The notes under the pieces are model-generated. The model was not told where the DNA came from. It saw nothing but the letters and a program-made list of their open reading frames with translations, and ran no database searches. Below, one piece after another: positions 15,597-22,783 of a stretch of DNA of 22,783 nucleotides. The position numbers were made by a program, and so were the translations under genes. The stretch comes from Victivallales bacterium (GTDB taxonomy: Bacteria > Verrucomicrobiota > Lentisphaeria > Oligosphaerales > Lenti-02). Location: NCBI GenBank assembly GCA_018648945.1, contig JABGQJ010000032.1, forward strand, positions 1 to 22,783, given 5' to 3'. Position 1 is the stretch's first letter; each line of letters opens with the position of its first letter.

Positions 15597-16589
15597 TCAT
15601 ATCGTTTGCTGGGTCACGCGCAGCAGGCGGGCAGGCGGGGAGTCTGCGTAGAGGCGGTAGTCCCCCATGGCTGCGGGAATGAGCACCAGCGAGCCGGCGG
15701 CGATGTGGTTGGTCTCTGCGTCGGTCTCGAGCCGTGCGTTGCCCTCGACCACTGCGAGAAGGTGGTAGGTGCTGCCATTGGTGCCGTCGAACAGGTGGTC
15801 GTAGAGGCGGATCTCCTCCACCGTGAAACTGGGGCAGTGGCGGAGCAGGGGAACGCGGCGGGTGTGCTGGATCGTGCCCGCGTCCCGGGAGATGCGCCGG
15901 ACCTGGCGGTCTTGGAAATAGACGGCGCGGAGAGCGGCATCCACCTGCGCCGGGTCGGGCGGTTCCCCTCGTCCCCAGTGACTCATTTCCAGGGCTGGGC
16001 CGGCATGCTGGCAGAGCTCCCAGACCAAGTTCCCTGCGCCGATGCTGAATACTCGGCCACTGGGGGCGAAGAAGGCATCGTGCGGGAGAGGGGTGTAGCA
16101 TTGCAGCAGGTGGCGGAGCTCCGGCGACTCCAGGGACTGTGTGAAGTCCACCCGGGTCGTGCTCTGCCGGATGCCCACCGAGATCTCGCTTGCCTTGATG
16201 GCGGCCACGGAGAGCCAAAACCGATGGTTGGGCAGGTAGGTCTCGCCGTTGAGCTGCACGGGCGATTCGGGGCAGACGGCCAGGGATTGGTCCTCGGTGT
16301 GTTCCGCCAGGCGGATGCAGATGGGGAATGGCTTGCCGGACGGATGTCGCCGCCCCACGATTTCCCGGGGCGCGCGTCGCACCACGTCGGCAAACGTCTC
16401 TCCCTGGAGCGTACCGTTGGCGATGGCACTGGTGGCGGCGGGGGTGTCCACCAGTTCCCAACTGCCGGTCGTGTCCGGCGGCAGGACTCGGTTCGGGTCG
16501 GCGGCGAGGTGCCGCGCAAATAACCCCTGGGGGAGTCCCCGTTGCTCATACACGGGGGTAAAACGCAGCGGATAGAGGGGCACTCGCAT
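15597..16589 (-). CDS. Class I mannose-6-phosphate isomerase homologue lacking the zinc site
   Basis: A 330-residue cytoplasmic protein aligning by eye along its length with the ManA/PMI cupin family: YPLRFTPVYEQRG at the start, GSWELVDTP, ANGTLQGETFADVV, then FPICIRLAEHTEDQSLAVCPESP. The four zinc ligands expected in this family are replaced. The Q-x-H of the VQVHP motif is Ala104-Val-Cys106, the Glu of the K-T-E-x-W motif is Arg123 (NHRFW), and the His of the PSGTxHA motif is Phe181 (APSGRVFSIGAG). The cupin fold seems kept, with a second cupin in the C-terminal part (LAVVEGNARLE, LVLIPAAMGDYRL). Isomerase activity is therefore doubtful; a sugar-binding or regulatory role is possible. The start is placed at the ATG at 16589; the same frame stays open antisense to ftsK but is not coding there. 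Divergent from ftsK. Confidence 0.8.
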   Translation of the reverse strand: MRVPLYPLRFTPVYEQRGLPQGLFARHLAADPNRVLPPDTTGSWELVDTPAATSAIANGTLQGETFADVVRRAPREIVGRRHPSGKPFPICIRLAEHTEDQSLAVCPESPVQLNGETYLPNHRFWLSVAAIKASEISVGIRQSTTRVDFTQSLESPELRHLLQCYTPLPHDAFFAPSGRVFSIGAGNLVWELCQHAGPALEMSHWGRGEPPDPAQVDAALRAVYFQDRQVRRISRDAGTIQHTRRVPLLRHCPSFTVEEIRLYDHLFDGTNGSTYHLLAVVEGNARLETDAETNHIAAGSLVLIPAAMGDYRLYADSPPARLLRVTQQTI

Positions 16590-16629
16590 GGGAACTTCAC
16601 TTCCGTAGGGCGCAGAGGGGGGCGCGTCA

Positions 16630-16657
16630 TTGACAAGACGTACCGGCACAATACTGT
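16630..16657 (+). promoter_or_regulatory. Candidate sigma70-type promoter for ftsK
   Basis: A perfect TTGACA (16630-16635), 16-nt spacer and TACTGT (16652-16657). Transcription would start near 16664, leaving a leader of about 65 nt before the TTG at 16731. It lies in the divergent spacer with the ManA-like gene and argues against an ftsK start at 16542. Confidence 0.5.
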
Positions 16658-16730
16658 TCAAGCATGGGGCCTGCAAGCATCGCCCCGCCCCGCCACGCAT
16701 GGTCTTCCCACTCATCTGGAGCATTTGACG

Positions 16731-19115
16731 TTGAGCCCACGAACCACTCCGAAGCCAGTCGAGGAACGTCCCCGTCGCCCCTTCCGCCTGCGACGACTTG
16801 TGGCGTTCGGCTTCAGCGTGATGCTTGTCGCGTCGATCTGGCCATGGGGTTCCTATGATCCTCAGGACATGGAGCGCATGTGTGGCGGCATCGGCGGCAG
16901 CTATGCACGAATCAGCAACCGCTTTGGGTGCCTCGGCGCCTGGACTTCGTGGCACGTCCTGCTTCTCTTCGGGTTGGCTGCGTACCCGATGGCGGTCTTG
17001 CTGCTGGCTTCCTCCACCCGTCGGCTTTTGAGCGGGCGGGGGCTGAAGCCCGCAGGCTGGGACTACTGGGTGGCGCTGGTCTTCTTCCTGCTGGGGTGCA
17101 GCATGCTGTTCGGCATCTGGCCGGACTTCATGCAGGGAGCGACCGAGCGACTGGGTCTGATCCGGATGCCCGGCGGAGCGCTGGGGCAGCGACTGGCCTC
17201 GTCGGACCTGTCGGCGCAGGGAGTCCTTCGCTTTCTGCTCAACCCAACGGGCACGGCCTTTGTGTCCGTGTTGTTCATTGCGGCATCCCTCGCTGTCCTG
17301 TGGGTCCACGATTGGCATGGCTTGCTTGCCCCGCTCCTCTTCCGCCCCGCCGACAAGGGGGCCGACAGGCTGATCCCCGAGAAGGATGGCGACGTGCGGG
17401 AGGCGAAGGCGCCCGCATCCCGAAGTGCCAAGCGCGTACCGCGAGAGCGGCGGCAGACGGACCTCATTCCCGAAGAACCAGTGCCGGTCCCCAAGCCGGA
17501 GATTCCCCAGAAGCCGGAAGTCCCTGCCGTCTCGGGCAAGGCGAGCAGTCGCCGCAAGGGGAAGGCGAAAGCTGGCAAGGCCGGCGCCTACGTGCTGCCT
17601 GCCGTGGATCTGTTGGAGCCAGACGAGGGGGCGATGACCACGGTCGATCCCAAGGAAGTCCAGCGCAAGACCGAGATTCTCAAGGAGACGCTGGAGAACT
17701 TCAGCATCGATGCCCAAGTGGTGAAGACGACCAGTGGACCGCGGGTGACGTTGTTCGAGGTCCTGCCTGCTCCCGGCGTGCGCGTGGAGCGGATCAGCAA
17801 CATCAGCAACAACATCGCCATGGAGTTGCGGGCCATCAGCCTGCGCATTCTCACTCCCATTCCCGGGCGCAATACCGTCGGCATCGAGGTGCCGAACGCG
17901 ACGGCGGCTCTGGTCACGATGCGCAATCTCTCCGAGAATACGGCATGGAAGACGTCGAAGGCAGATATTCCAGTCCTGATCGGGCGCAGCATCGGTGGCG
18001 ATGTCGTGGTGCTGGATCTGGCCAAGGCCCCGCATCTGCTGATCGCCGGGGCGACGGGCAGCGGCAAGTCGGTCTGCATTAACCTGCTGATCATGTCCTT
18101 GCTCTACCGCTTCACCCCCGACGAGCTGCGGCTGATCCTGGTGGATCCGAAGGTGGTGGAGTTTGCCTGCTACGAATCGCTGCCGCATCTGATCGTGCCG
18201 GTGGTTTCGGATGTGAAGAAGGTCCCCCTGGCCCTGCGCTGGGTCATCCGCGAGATGAAACACCGCTACGAGATCATGGCCAAGGTGAACGCCCGCAATA
18301 TCGGCGTCTTCAACCACCGCAAGAAGGGCGGGGAGCCGGTGTACGACGACGACGACAACCTGATCCCCGATCGGCTGCCCTACATCGTGGTCGTGATCGA
18401 CGAGTTGGCCGACATCATGATGACCGCCAAGGCCGATGTGGAGACCTCCCTGGCCCGCATTGCCCAGCTCTCCCGCGCAGTTGGCATCCACACCATCCTC
18501 GCCACGCAGCGGCCGAGCGTCAACATCATCACGGGGGTGATCAAGGCGAACTTCCCGACCCGGATCGCCTTCAAGGTCACCAGTCAGGTGGATTCGCGCA
18601 CGATTCTCGACGGCAAGGGCGCGGAAGCCCTCCTTGGCCAAGGCGATATGCTCTTCAGACCCCCTGGCGCGGGAACCATGGAGCGCAATCAAGGCGCGCT
18701 TGTCCGCGACGAGGAGATCGAGCGGGTCGTATCCTTCTGTGGGGACCAGCTGGAGCAGGTATTCGACGAGGATGTCTTCAAGGGCTGCGAGGGCGAGGAT
18801 GGCGTGGTCGGCATGGGGGATTCCATGGCCGGCGATGGTGGTGGCGGGGACCTCTCCGATTCGGACGAAGCGTTGGTGCAACAGGCAATCGACGTCATCC
18901 GGCGCGACCGACGGGCTACGACCAGCTATGTTCAGAGGGCCTTGCGCATTGGCTACAACCGCGCGGCGATGGTGATGGACATTCTCGAGGAGCGTGGCAT
19001 CATCGGCCCGCAGGTTGGGCAGTTGCCGCGCGAGATTCTGGTTTTGAACGGTGGCGACGAGAGCAGTGCCGAGGATGAAGATACGGATGCCGACGAACCG
19101 CCGGCGAGCAGCTAA
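16731..19115 (+). CDS. ftsK: DNA translocase FtsK/SpoIIIE
   Basis: A septal double-stranded DNA pump that clears and resolves chromosomes at division, 794 residues from this start. Four N-terminal membrane segments ([66 protein letters not shown]) are followed by a Lys/Pro-rich linker at about 210-300. The motor has Walker A GATGSGKS (440-447), Walker [13 protein letters not shown] (about 552-563), and the family blocks [14 protein letters not shown] and [11 protein letters not shown]. The gamma winged-helix DNA-reading domain is at about 714-777 ([20 protein letters not shown]...ILEERGIIG). The start is uncertain: the frame is open from 16542, with no ATG or GTG before the first membrane helix. 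TTG at 16731 has GGAG 9 nt before it; TTG at 16725 is the alternative. The linker is short compared with E. coli FtsK. Confidence 0.92.
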   Translation: MSPRTTPKPVEERPRRPFRLRRLVAFGFSVMLVASIWPWGSYDPQDMERMCGGIGGSYARISNRFGCLGAWTSWHVLLLFGLAAYPMAVLLLASSTRRLLSGRGLKPAGWDYWVALVFFLLGCSMLFGIWPDFMQGATERLGLIRMPGGALGQRLASSDLSAQGVLRFLLNPTGTAFVSVLFIAASLAVLWVHDWHGLLAPLLFRPADKGADRLIPEKDGDVREAKAPASRSAKRVPRERRQTDLIPEEPVPVPKPEIPQKPEVPAVSGKASSRRKGKAKAGKAGAYVLPAVDLLEPDEGAMTTVDPKEVQRKTEILKETLENFSIDAQVVKTTSGPRVTLFEVLPAPGVRVERISNISNNIAMELRAISLRILTPIPGRNTVGIEVPNATAALVTMRNLSENTAWKTSKADIPVLIGRSIGGDVVVLDLAKAPHLLIAGATGSGKSVCINLLIMSLLYRFTPDELRLILVDPKVVEFACYESLPHLIVPVVSDVKKVPLALRWVIREMKHRYEIMAKVNARNIGVFNHRKKGGEPVYDDDDNLIPDRLPYIVVVIDELADIMMTAKADVETSLARIAQLSRAVGIHTILATQRPSVNIITGVIKANFPTRIAFKVTSQVDSRTILDGKGAEALLGQGDMLFRPPGAGTMERNQGALVRDEEIERVVSFCGDQLEQVFDEDVFKGCEGEDGVVGMGDSMAGDGGGGDLSDSDEALVQQAIDVIRRDRRATTSYVQRALRIGYNRAAMVMDILEERGIIGPQVGQLPREILVLNGGDESSAEDEDTDADEPPASS

Positions 19116-19129
19116 GGAACACGAACCGA

Positions 19130-20272
19130 ATGGTCGCTGCCAAGCGCAAGAAAAGCAAGGATCCCAATCCGCAGCCGATGCTGGACCTTGGCTGGGATGA
19201 GGAGCCGGAAGCTGTCGGCGAGGACGCGTTGCCGTCGTCTGTGGCTGATTCCCCCCAGACTGGCGAGGAGCCCTTGCCCCAGGCCCAAGCCGCGCCGGAG
19301 CTTGTTCCCGAGGCGGTACCCGAAGCCCTCGTGGAAGAGGACTTCACGATTCGGGATGCCTCTGAGACGGATGGTGTCGAGCCCGTGACTGAGGATGCCG
19401 CCGCCGAGGATTCCGCGGCAGTGGTGCCCGACCCCGAGCCCGGTCCTGAACCGGAGCCGGAGCTGGAGCCCGAAACCGAACCGGAACCCGAAGCCGAGCC
19501 CGAACCCGAACCGGAACCCGAACCCGAAGCCGAACCCGAAACCGAACCCGAACCCGAAACCGAAACCGAAACCGAGCCCGAGCCCGAACCCGAGCCCAAG
19601 CCGAAGGCGTTGGTGTTGTCGGACATGGCGGAGGATGGCGATCCGCCCCAGGTCGGCGAATCCACTGGCACGTCCGCCGCCGCGAGCTTGCGGAATGCCC
19701 GCTTGGCGGCGGGTTTGAGCGTGACTCGCGTGGCCGAGGAGACCTGTCTGCGCGCCCAGTTCATCGAGGCGCTTGAGACGGGGCAATTCGACGAAGATAT
19801 GCTTCCCCTGGCCTTCTGCCGCAGCTACGTGAAGCGGCTGTGTGAGTTGTACTGCCTCCCCGAGCAGGAGACCGTGGCCGCATTCGTGAAGGAATACGAG
19901 GAACACCAGAACCAGAGCCCGCGCCGAACGCCCCGGGCGTTCCATGTCGCTCCCGATGGCGATGACGGCTCCGCCAAGGTGGCCTATGTGCCGCGCGAGA
20001 TGGCCACCGAGCGAACCGAGGGTCGGTCGTTCACCGTGGGGGGCGTATTGGCTGGGATCATGGTGTTGGTTGCCGTCGGACTCAGCATCACGACGGTCAG
20101 TATCCTTGTCCTGCGACACCGGAGCGCCAATCGCCCCGCGGCCCAGGAAGCACCTGCCAAACCGGACGAAAAAGGCGAAGCCGAACCCGCTGCCGAGCTG
20201 CCCCCGGTGGATGTCCGCCAGTTTATCCTGCCCGAACTGCTCCCCCTTGACGAGCTTCCCATCCCGAAGTGA
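19130..20272 (+). CDS. RodZ-like membrane helix-turn-helix protein with Glu-Pro repeat
   Basis: A 380-residue protein directly downstream of ftsK; AAGGA at 19114-19118 overlaps the ftsK stop, so the two are probably cotranscribed. Residues 1-185 are acidic and low complexity, with a Glu-Pro/Glu-Thr repeat at about 101-159. An HTH_25-type helix-turn-helix follows at about 186-253 ([37 protein letters not shown]), matching the cytoskeletal RodZ domain that binds MreB in rod-shaped bacteria. One membrane helix lies at about 304-328 ([23 protein letters not shown]), then a short Pro-rich tail of about 50 residues. The usual RodZ order (HTH, basic stretch, membrane helix, external domain) is kept, but the HTH is unusually far from the N-terminus and the external part is very short. 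A cell-shape role is inferred from the domain order. Confidence 0.8.
   Translation: MVAAKRKKSKDPNPQPMLDLGWDEEPEAVGEDALPSSVADSPQTGEEPLPQAQAAPELVPEAVPEALVEEDFTIRDASETDGVEPVTEDAAAEDSAAVVPDPEPGPEPEPELEPETEPEPEAEPEPEPEPEPEAEPETEPEPETETETEPEPEPEPKPKALVLSDMAEDGDPPQVGESTGTSAAASLRNARLAAGLSVTRVAEETCLRAQFIEALETGQFDEDMLPLAFCRSYVKRLCELYCLPEQETVAAFVKEYEEHQNQSPRRTPRAFHVAPDGDDGSAKVAYVPREMATERTEGRSFTVGGVLAGIMVLVAVGLSITTVSILVLRHRSANRPAAQEAPAKPDEKGEAEPAAELPPVDVRQFILPELLPLDELPIPK
19430..19607 (+). repeat. Hexanucleotide CCCGAA/CCCGAG repeat inside the RodZ-like gene
   Basis: About 29 imperfect copies of a 6-bp unit (CCCGAA, CCCGAG, CCGGAA, ACCGAA) encode the Glu-Pro/Glu-Thr/Glu-Ala tract. The unit is a multiple of three, so copy-number change would lengthen or shorten the linker without a frameshift. 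Confidence 0.85.
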
Positions 20273-20386
20273 GAAATGGGGAACGCAGAGCGGATTGGGG
20301 TGAGACGGCGGTTGCGGGCGAGCGTCGTCGATTGGCAGGGATGAGATGCCAGGTGGAGCATGGTTGGGTCGGTTGAGGGTGTACTC

Positions 20387-20392
20387 AGGAGG
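20387..20392 (+). promoter_or_regulatory. Shine-Dalgarno site deciding the start at 20400
   Basis: A perfect AGGAGG 7 nt before the ATG at 20400. The longer in-frame ATG at 20346 has no such site and would place non-signal residues before a good signal peptide. Confidence 0.75.
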
Positions 20393-20399
20393 ACAAGCG

Positions 20400-20840
20400 A
20401 TGAGACTGCTGTTCGCGATGGTCGTGGCGGGTGTGGTTACTCTTGCTGATCCGGTCGGGAAGAAGGGCGTGGCGAAGCCCTATGATCTTGTCCTGACCGA
20501 GGCTTGGGTCGTGTTCCCCAGTGCGGAGGAACTGATGCAGCGAAAGCTGCCCCTTCTGGTCCGGGACCTTGGTGTCCGCGAGTTGATCTGCCTCGACTTC
20601 ACTACGGGCCTTGTCGTCGTGTGGGACGGCAAGGAGTACGGCTTCAGAATGCGCGGTGGCATGGGGAGCACCGGCCCGGCGAAGATCCGGCCGCGATCCG
20701 CCTGGGGAACGAAGGTGGCCCTCAGCCGCTACGACATTCCCAAGAGCGTGTTGGCCCCCGGCAAACACACCGTCGCCGTCCGCGACAAGTTCGCGAAGTC
20801 GAACACGCTCACGCTTTTCATCGGGAAAGAGGGGACGTAA
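20400..20840 (+). CDS. Small secreted protein of unknown function (146 aa)
   Basis: I do not recognise a family. Residues 1-15 form a short signal peptide (MRLLFAMVVAGVVTLA). The mature part is beta-rich with alternating hydrophobic strands (YDLVLTEAWVVFPS, LICLDFTTGLVVVWDGKEYGF, KHTVAVRDKFAKSNTLTLFIG) and ends with a Lys/Thr-rich strand. The last strands (LAPGKHTVAVRDKFAKSN) resemble the edge of a small Ig-like sandwich, so a surface or periplasmic domain is plausible. No cysteines suggest a lipobox. The start is fixed by a perfect ribosome site. The next gene begins 6 nt after the stop, so the two are probably cotranscribed. Confidence 0.65.
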   Translation: MRLLFAMVVAGVVTLADPVGKKGVAKPYDLVLTEAWVVFPSAEELMQRKLPLLVRDLGVRELICLDFTTGLVVVWDGKEYGFRMRGGMGSTGPAKIRPRSAWGTKVALSRYDIPKSVLAPGKHTVAVRDKFAKSNTLTLFIGKEGT

Positions 20841-20846
20841 CCTGTC

Positions 20847-21161
20847 ATGTGTCCCCTACCCGAGATTGCGGAGATACACGACCCCGTCGCAGAGGATGTG
20901 TGGCATTCTCGAGCCGCCGATGGCGGGACTGTCTCGCATCGCATCGTGGTTGGCCGTCCCTTCCCGGAAGATCCGGAGAGGGAAGACTCGGACTGGTGCT
21001 GTCCGGTGATGGTCGAAGGCTCTCTGTCCAGGCCCTGTCCGGCCATGGGCGTGGGGCCGGTGGATGCCTTGATGAATGCCATGATCTTGGTGAGGGGGTT
21101 CTTCGAGAGCAACAAGGACAATCTGGTCGATATGGAGAGCCGGGGGGATAGCCCGCCGTAG
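20847..21161 (+). CDS. Small cytoplasmic protein, DUF6968-like (104 aa)
   Basis: A 104-residue soluble protein without signal peptide. The pattern HRIVVGRPFPEDPE, then DWCCPVMVEG, then GVGPVDALMNAMILVRGFFES resembles the DUF6968 family, in which a conserved acidic-Trp-x-Cys-Pro block and a following helix (often GVDSLQAL...) are diagnostic. Function is unknown for the family. It follows the secreted protein by 6 nt; no good Shine-Dalgarno is visible, so translation may be coupled. The assignment rests on pattern memory rather than a search. Confidence 0.55.
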   Translation: MCPLPEIAEIHDPVAEDVWHSRAADGGTVSHRIVVGRPFPEDPEREDSDWCCPVMVEGSLSRPCPAMGVGPVDALMNAMILVRGFFESNKDNLVDMESRGDSPP

Positions 21162-21208
21162 GCCGATCTCACGTTCTGATCCTGTCGGCGACCTCGGCAA
21201 CGGCACAT

Positions 21209-21237
21209 TTGGGTGTCGTGGTTGGCGAGGGTAGGTT
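21209..21237 (+). promoter_or_regulatory. Weak candidate promoter for the DUF6259-like gene
   Basis: TTGGGT (21209-21214), a 17-nt spacer and TAGGTT (21232-21237) precede the start codon by about 50 nt. Each hexamer keeps only half of consensus, so this is tentative. Nothing else is evident in the spacer 21162-21288. Confidence 0.25.
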
Positions 21238-21288
21238 TGCCGCCGGGCGTGGCAGTCGTGGCGCCACTTCGCGTGGAAAGGACCAGCA

Positions 21289-22783
21289 ATGCGCTTGAGA
21301 CTCGTGTTTGCGTACCTACTAGTGTTGGCCATGGCCCCGGTGAAGGCGGGGTTGTTGCCGACGGGACATGCGCCGGCTGAACTGCCCAACGGGGATCTCA
21401 GTCAGGGCGCGCGCTTCTGGTCGTTGCCTAGTACCATTGCCGACCGCGCCACGCTCGCTGTGGTGACGGGCGATGGCGGCGGCAAGGCTCTGCAGATGAT
21501 CGCCACCAAGCCCAACAGTGCCTTCATTCACAATGGGGTGGTTCCGCTCAAGTCCCGTGCCCTGCTGGTGCGGTTCCGCGCCCGGGGCCGGGGGCGTCTG
21601 CGCTGGGCCCAGGCCCTGCATACCGCGGACGGCCGGTTCGTTGGTGGCAGTGGGGGCGTGACGACTGATCCGGCTGCAATCGACCTCGACGCTGGCTGGC
21701 GTGACTACACAATGCGGGTCTATGTCGCCCTTCCGGAAGCCGTGTCGATCAAGGTCTACTTTGGGCTGAAGGGCGCAGGTGATCAGGTGGAGATCGACGA
21801 CGTGACCGTCGCCTACGACCATCGCACACCGGCGCAGGTCAAGGCCTCGATGGCGGCGAATCATCGCACCCGCTATGTCCCCCCACCCAAGCCCAAGCCT
21901 GCTCCCAAACTGCTACACAAGAACATCCTCGATAGTGACGGTCTGCTCTACCGGATCACTCTCTGGCGGGATGGAGACCACCGGCGGAAGACAGTCATCA
22001 CGGGTGGCCGGACCGGATTGACCGCCGATGGGCACCGGGCCCACGCCGAGGCGATGGTCAAGGTCGGCATCGGCCAGCGTCGGGCAGGCGAGACCCACTG
22101 GACCATCGACGTCCGCCCGAGCCAGGGCTTCGGCGTGTACGAGGTGGAGTTCCCGCTGCTGGTCCTGAACCCCATCTCCGGGCCCGAGCATGACCGGCTC
22201 ACGGTTCCGTACCAACTGGGGGAGGTCATCCGCGATCCCTTCAGCAAACAGCACACGGATGCCGGCGGACGCCCACGCCTCAAAGACGCTATCTGGTTCG
22301 GTACGTACGGCTCCAAAATGCAGGCGTTGCAGGCGATCCTGTACGACAACGGCGACCGGGGGGTGATGGTCTGGACGCAGGATTCCGCCGGTCACGTCAA
22401 GGATTTCGAGGTCTCGAAGGACACGGCCAAGTCCTATGTTGGGCCAGGCGTGCGCTGCTCCGTGCACCATTTCCCCAGCAATACCGGTCGTCCCGGCATG
22501 GGCTTCACGTCGCCCTATCCGGTCGTCACCAACGAGTACACGGGTGGCTGGTATGGCGCGGCCCAGGTCTACCGCGCGTGGGCGGTCAAGCAACGCTGGT
22601 GTGCCAAGGGCACGATCCCGGAACGGGTGCGCAAGGGGGAGTTGCCCGCGTGGCAGATGAGGAATGCCCTCTGGATCTCGGCGCACGACATCCACTATGA
22701 CTATCTGAGGAAGTGGCACGGGCTGTTCCCGGATGTCGAGATTGGCGTGTTCCTGCCGTGGTGGCCGAGCTGGCGGACGTTCG
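21289..22783 (+). CDS. Secreted DUF6259-like glycosidase-type protein, 3'-truncated by window edge
   Basis: The frame stays open from the ATG at 21289 to the end of the window (498 residues visible). AAGGA lies 6 nt before the start. Residues 1-20 are a signal peptide (LVFAYLLVLAMAPVKA). About 33-180 form a carbohydrate-binding-like beta-sandwich (LPNGDLSQGARFWSLP ... DQVEIDDVTVAYD). A Pro/Lys hinge (VPPPKPKPAPK) follows. From about 208 the protein is beta-rich, then shows TGGWYGAAQVYRAWAVKQRWC (about 420-441), a Trp-rich block typical of DUF6259 and related glycosidase-like proteins just before their TIM barrel. The visible end, VEIGVFLPWWPSWRTF, is the first barrel strand; the catalytic part lies beyond the window. 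It is probably an exported glycan-active enzyme. Confidence 0.75.
   Translation, partial: MRLRLVFAYLLVLAMAPVKAGLLPTGHAPAELPNGDLSQGARFWSLPSTIADRATLAVVTGDGGGKALQMIATKPNSAFIHNGVVPLKSRALLVRFRARGRGRLRWAQALHTADGRFVGGSGGVTTDPAAIDLDAGWRDYTMRVYVALPEAVSIKVYFGLKGAGDQVEIDDVTVAYDHRTPAQVKASMAANHRTRYVPPPKPKPAPKLLHKNILDSDGLLYRITLWRDGDHRRKTVITGGRTGLTADGHRAHAEAMVKVGIGQRRAGETHWTIDVRPSQGFGVYEVEFPLLVLNPISGPEHDRLTVPYQLGEVIRDPFSKQHTDAGGRPRLKDAIWFGTYGSKMQALQAILYDNGDRGVMVWTQDSAGHVKDFEVSKDTAKSYVGPGVRCSVHHFPSNTGRPGMGFTSPYPVVTNEYTGGWYGAAQVYRAWAVKQRWCAKGTIPERVRKGELPAWQMRNALWISAHDIHYDYLRKWHGLFPDVEIGVFLPWWPSWRTF

Noticed and set aside
16542..16730. Upstream TTG start of ftsK at 16542
   Set aside because: It would overlap the divergent ManA-like coding region, lies upstream of the best promoter candidate, and adds a His/Arg-rich stretch unlike FtsK.
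16590..18881. Very long antisense open frame over ftsK, continuous with the ManA-like gene (1094 codons in all)
   Set aside because: It overlaps the whole FtsK motor, whose motifs are unmistakable on the plus strand. The antisense product is His/Gln/Arg-rich low complexity, which is what high-GC antisense frames give. ManA similarity begins at the ATG at 16589.
19112..20119. Minus-strand frame with long Gly-Phe repeats
   Set aside because: It is the reverse reading of the CCCGAA hexamer tract in the RodZ-like gene. The HTH and membrane helix support the plus-strand gene.
20504..21151. A single frame spanning both small genes after the RodZ-like gene, possibly a fusion
   Set aside because: It is a different frame, rich in Arg and Gly with no domain pattern. 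The two shorter frames show a signal peptide with perfect ribosome site and a DUF6968-like pattern.

Overview
The window is a high-GC, densely packed bacterial chromosome segment. A penicillin-binding protein 1C with the C-terminal domain of that family points to a Gram-negative-type envelope. Several large secreted modular carbohydrate-active-type proteins, an orphan UgpC/MsmK-type ATPase, xylose-isomerase-like and SDR sugar enzymes and a DUF6259-type protein suggest a polysaccharide-degrading member of the PVC group (Lentisphaerota/Kiritimatiellota type) or a phylum of similar lifestyle such as Hydrogenedentota or Armatimonadota. The phylum call is inference from gene content only. No rRNA, tRNA, insertion sequence, prophage or CRISPR array was found.

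Layout. (1) 2-1308, plus strand: the 3' part of a YeeE/YedE-type membrane protein, an 8-bp tandem repeat with a C-rich tract, and an MBL-fold hydrolase. (2) 8954-1333, minus strand: a tight four-gene operon encoding a secreted right-handed beta-helix protein, an extended-SDR sugar dehydrogenase/epimerase, a TIM-barrel sugar isomerase/epimerase, and a 1433-residue secreted glycosidase-like protein with NEW3-like, jelly-roll and discoidin-like modules. Gaps inside the operon are 1-11 nt. (3) 10422-9322, minus: an orphan ugpC-type ATPase with its own promoter candidate and a strong hairpin terminator. (4) 10610-12802, plus: pbpC. (5) 16589-12857, minus: a phosphomannose-isomerase-fold protein that has lost every zinc ligand, followed by an 874-residue secreted orphan. 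(6) 16731-20272, plus: ftsK and a RodZ-like membrane HTH protein with a long Glu-Pro repeat. (7) 20400-21161: a small secreted protein and a small DUF6968-like protein. (8) 21289 to the window end: a truncated secreted DUF6259-like glycosidase.

How it fits together. The secreted beta-helix, 1433-residue, 874-residue and DUF6259-like proteins would act on extracellular or periplasmic glycans. The SDR and isomerase would process the released sugars in the cytoplasm, and the UgpC-type ATPase could energise sugar ABC importers whose permeases are encoded elsewhere. PbpC, FtsK and the RodZ-like protein form a separate envelope and cell-division theme. The most notable observations are the metal-site-less ManA homologue, the compact secreted-lyase/SDR/isomerase/glycosidase operon, and the RodZ-like protein whose HTH is displaced behind about 185 acidic, repeat-rich residues.
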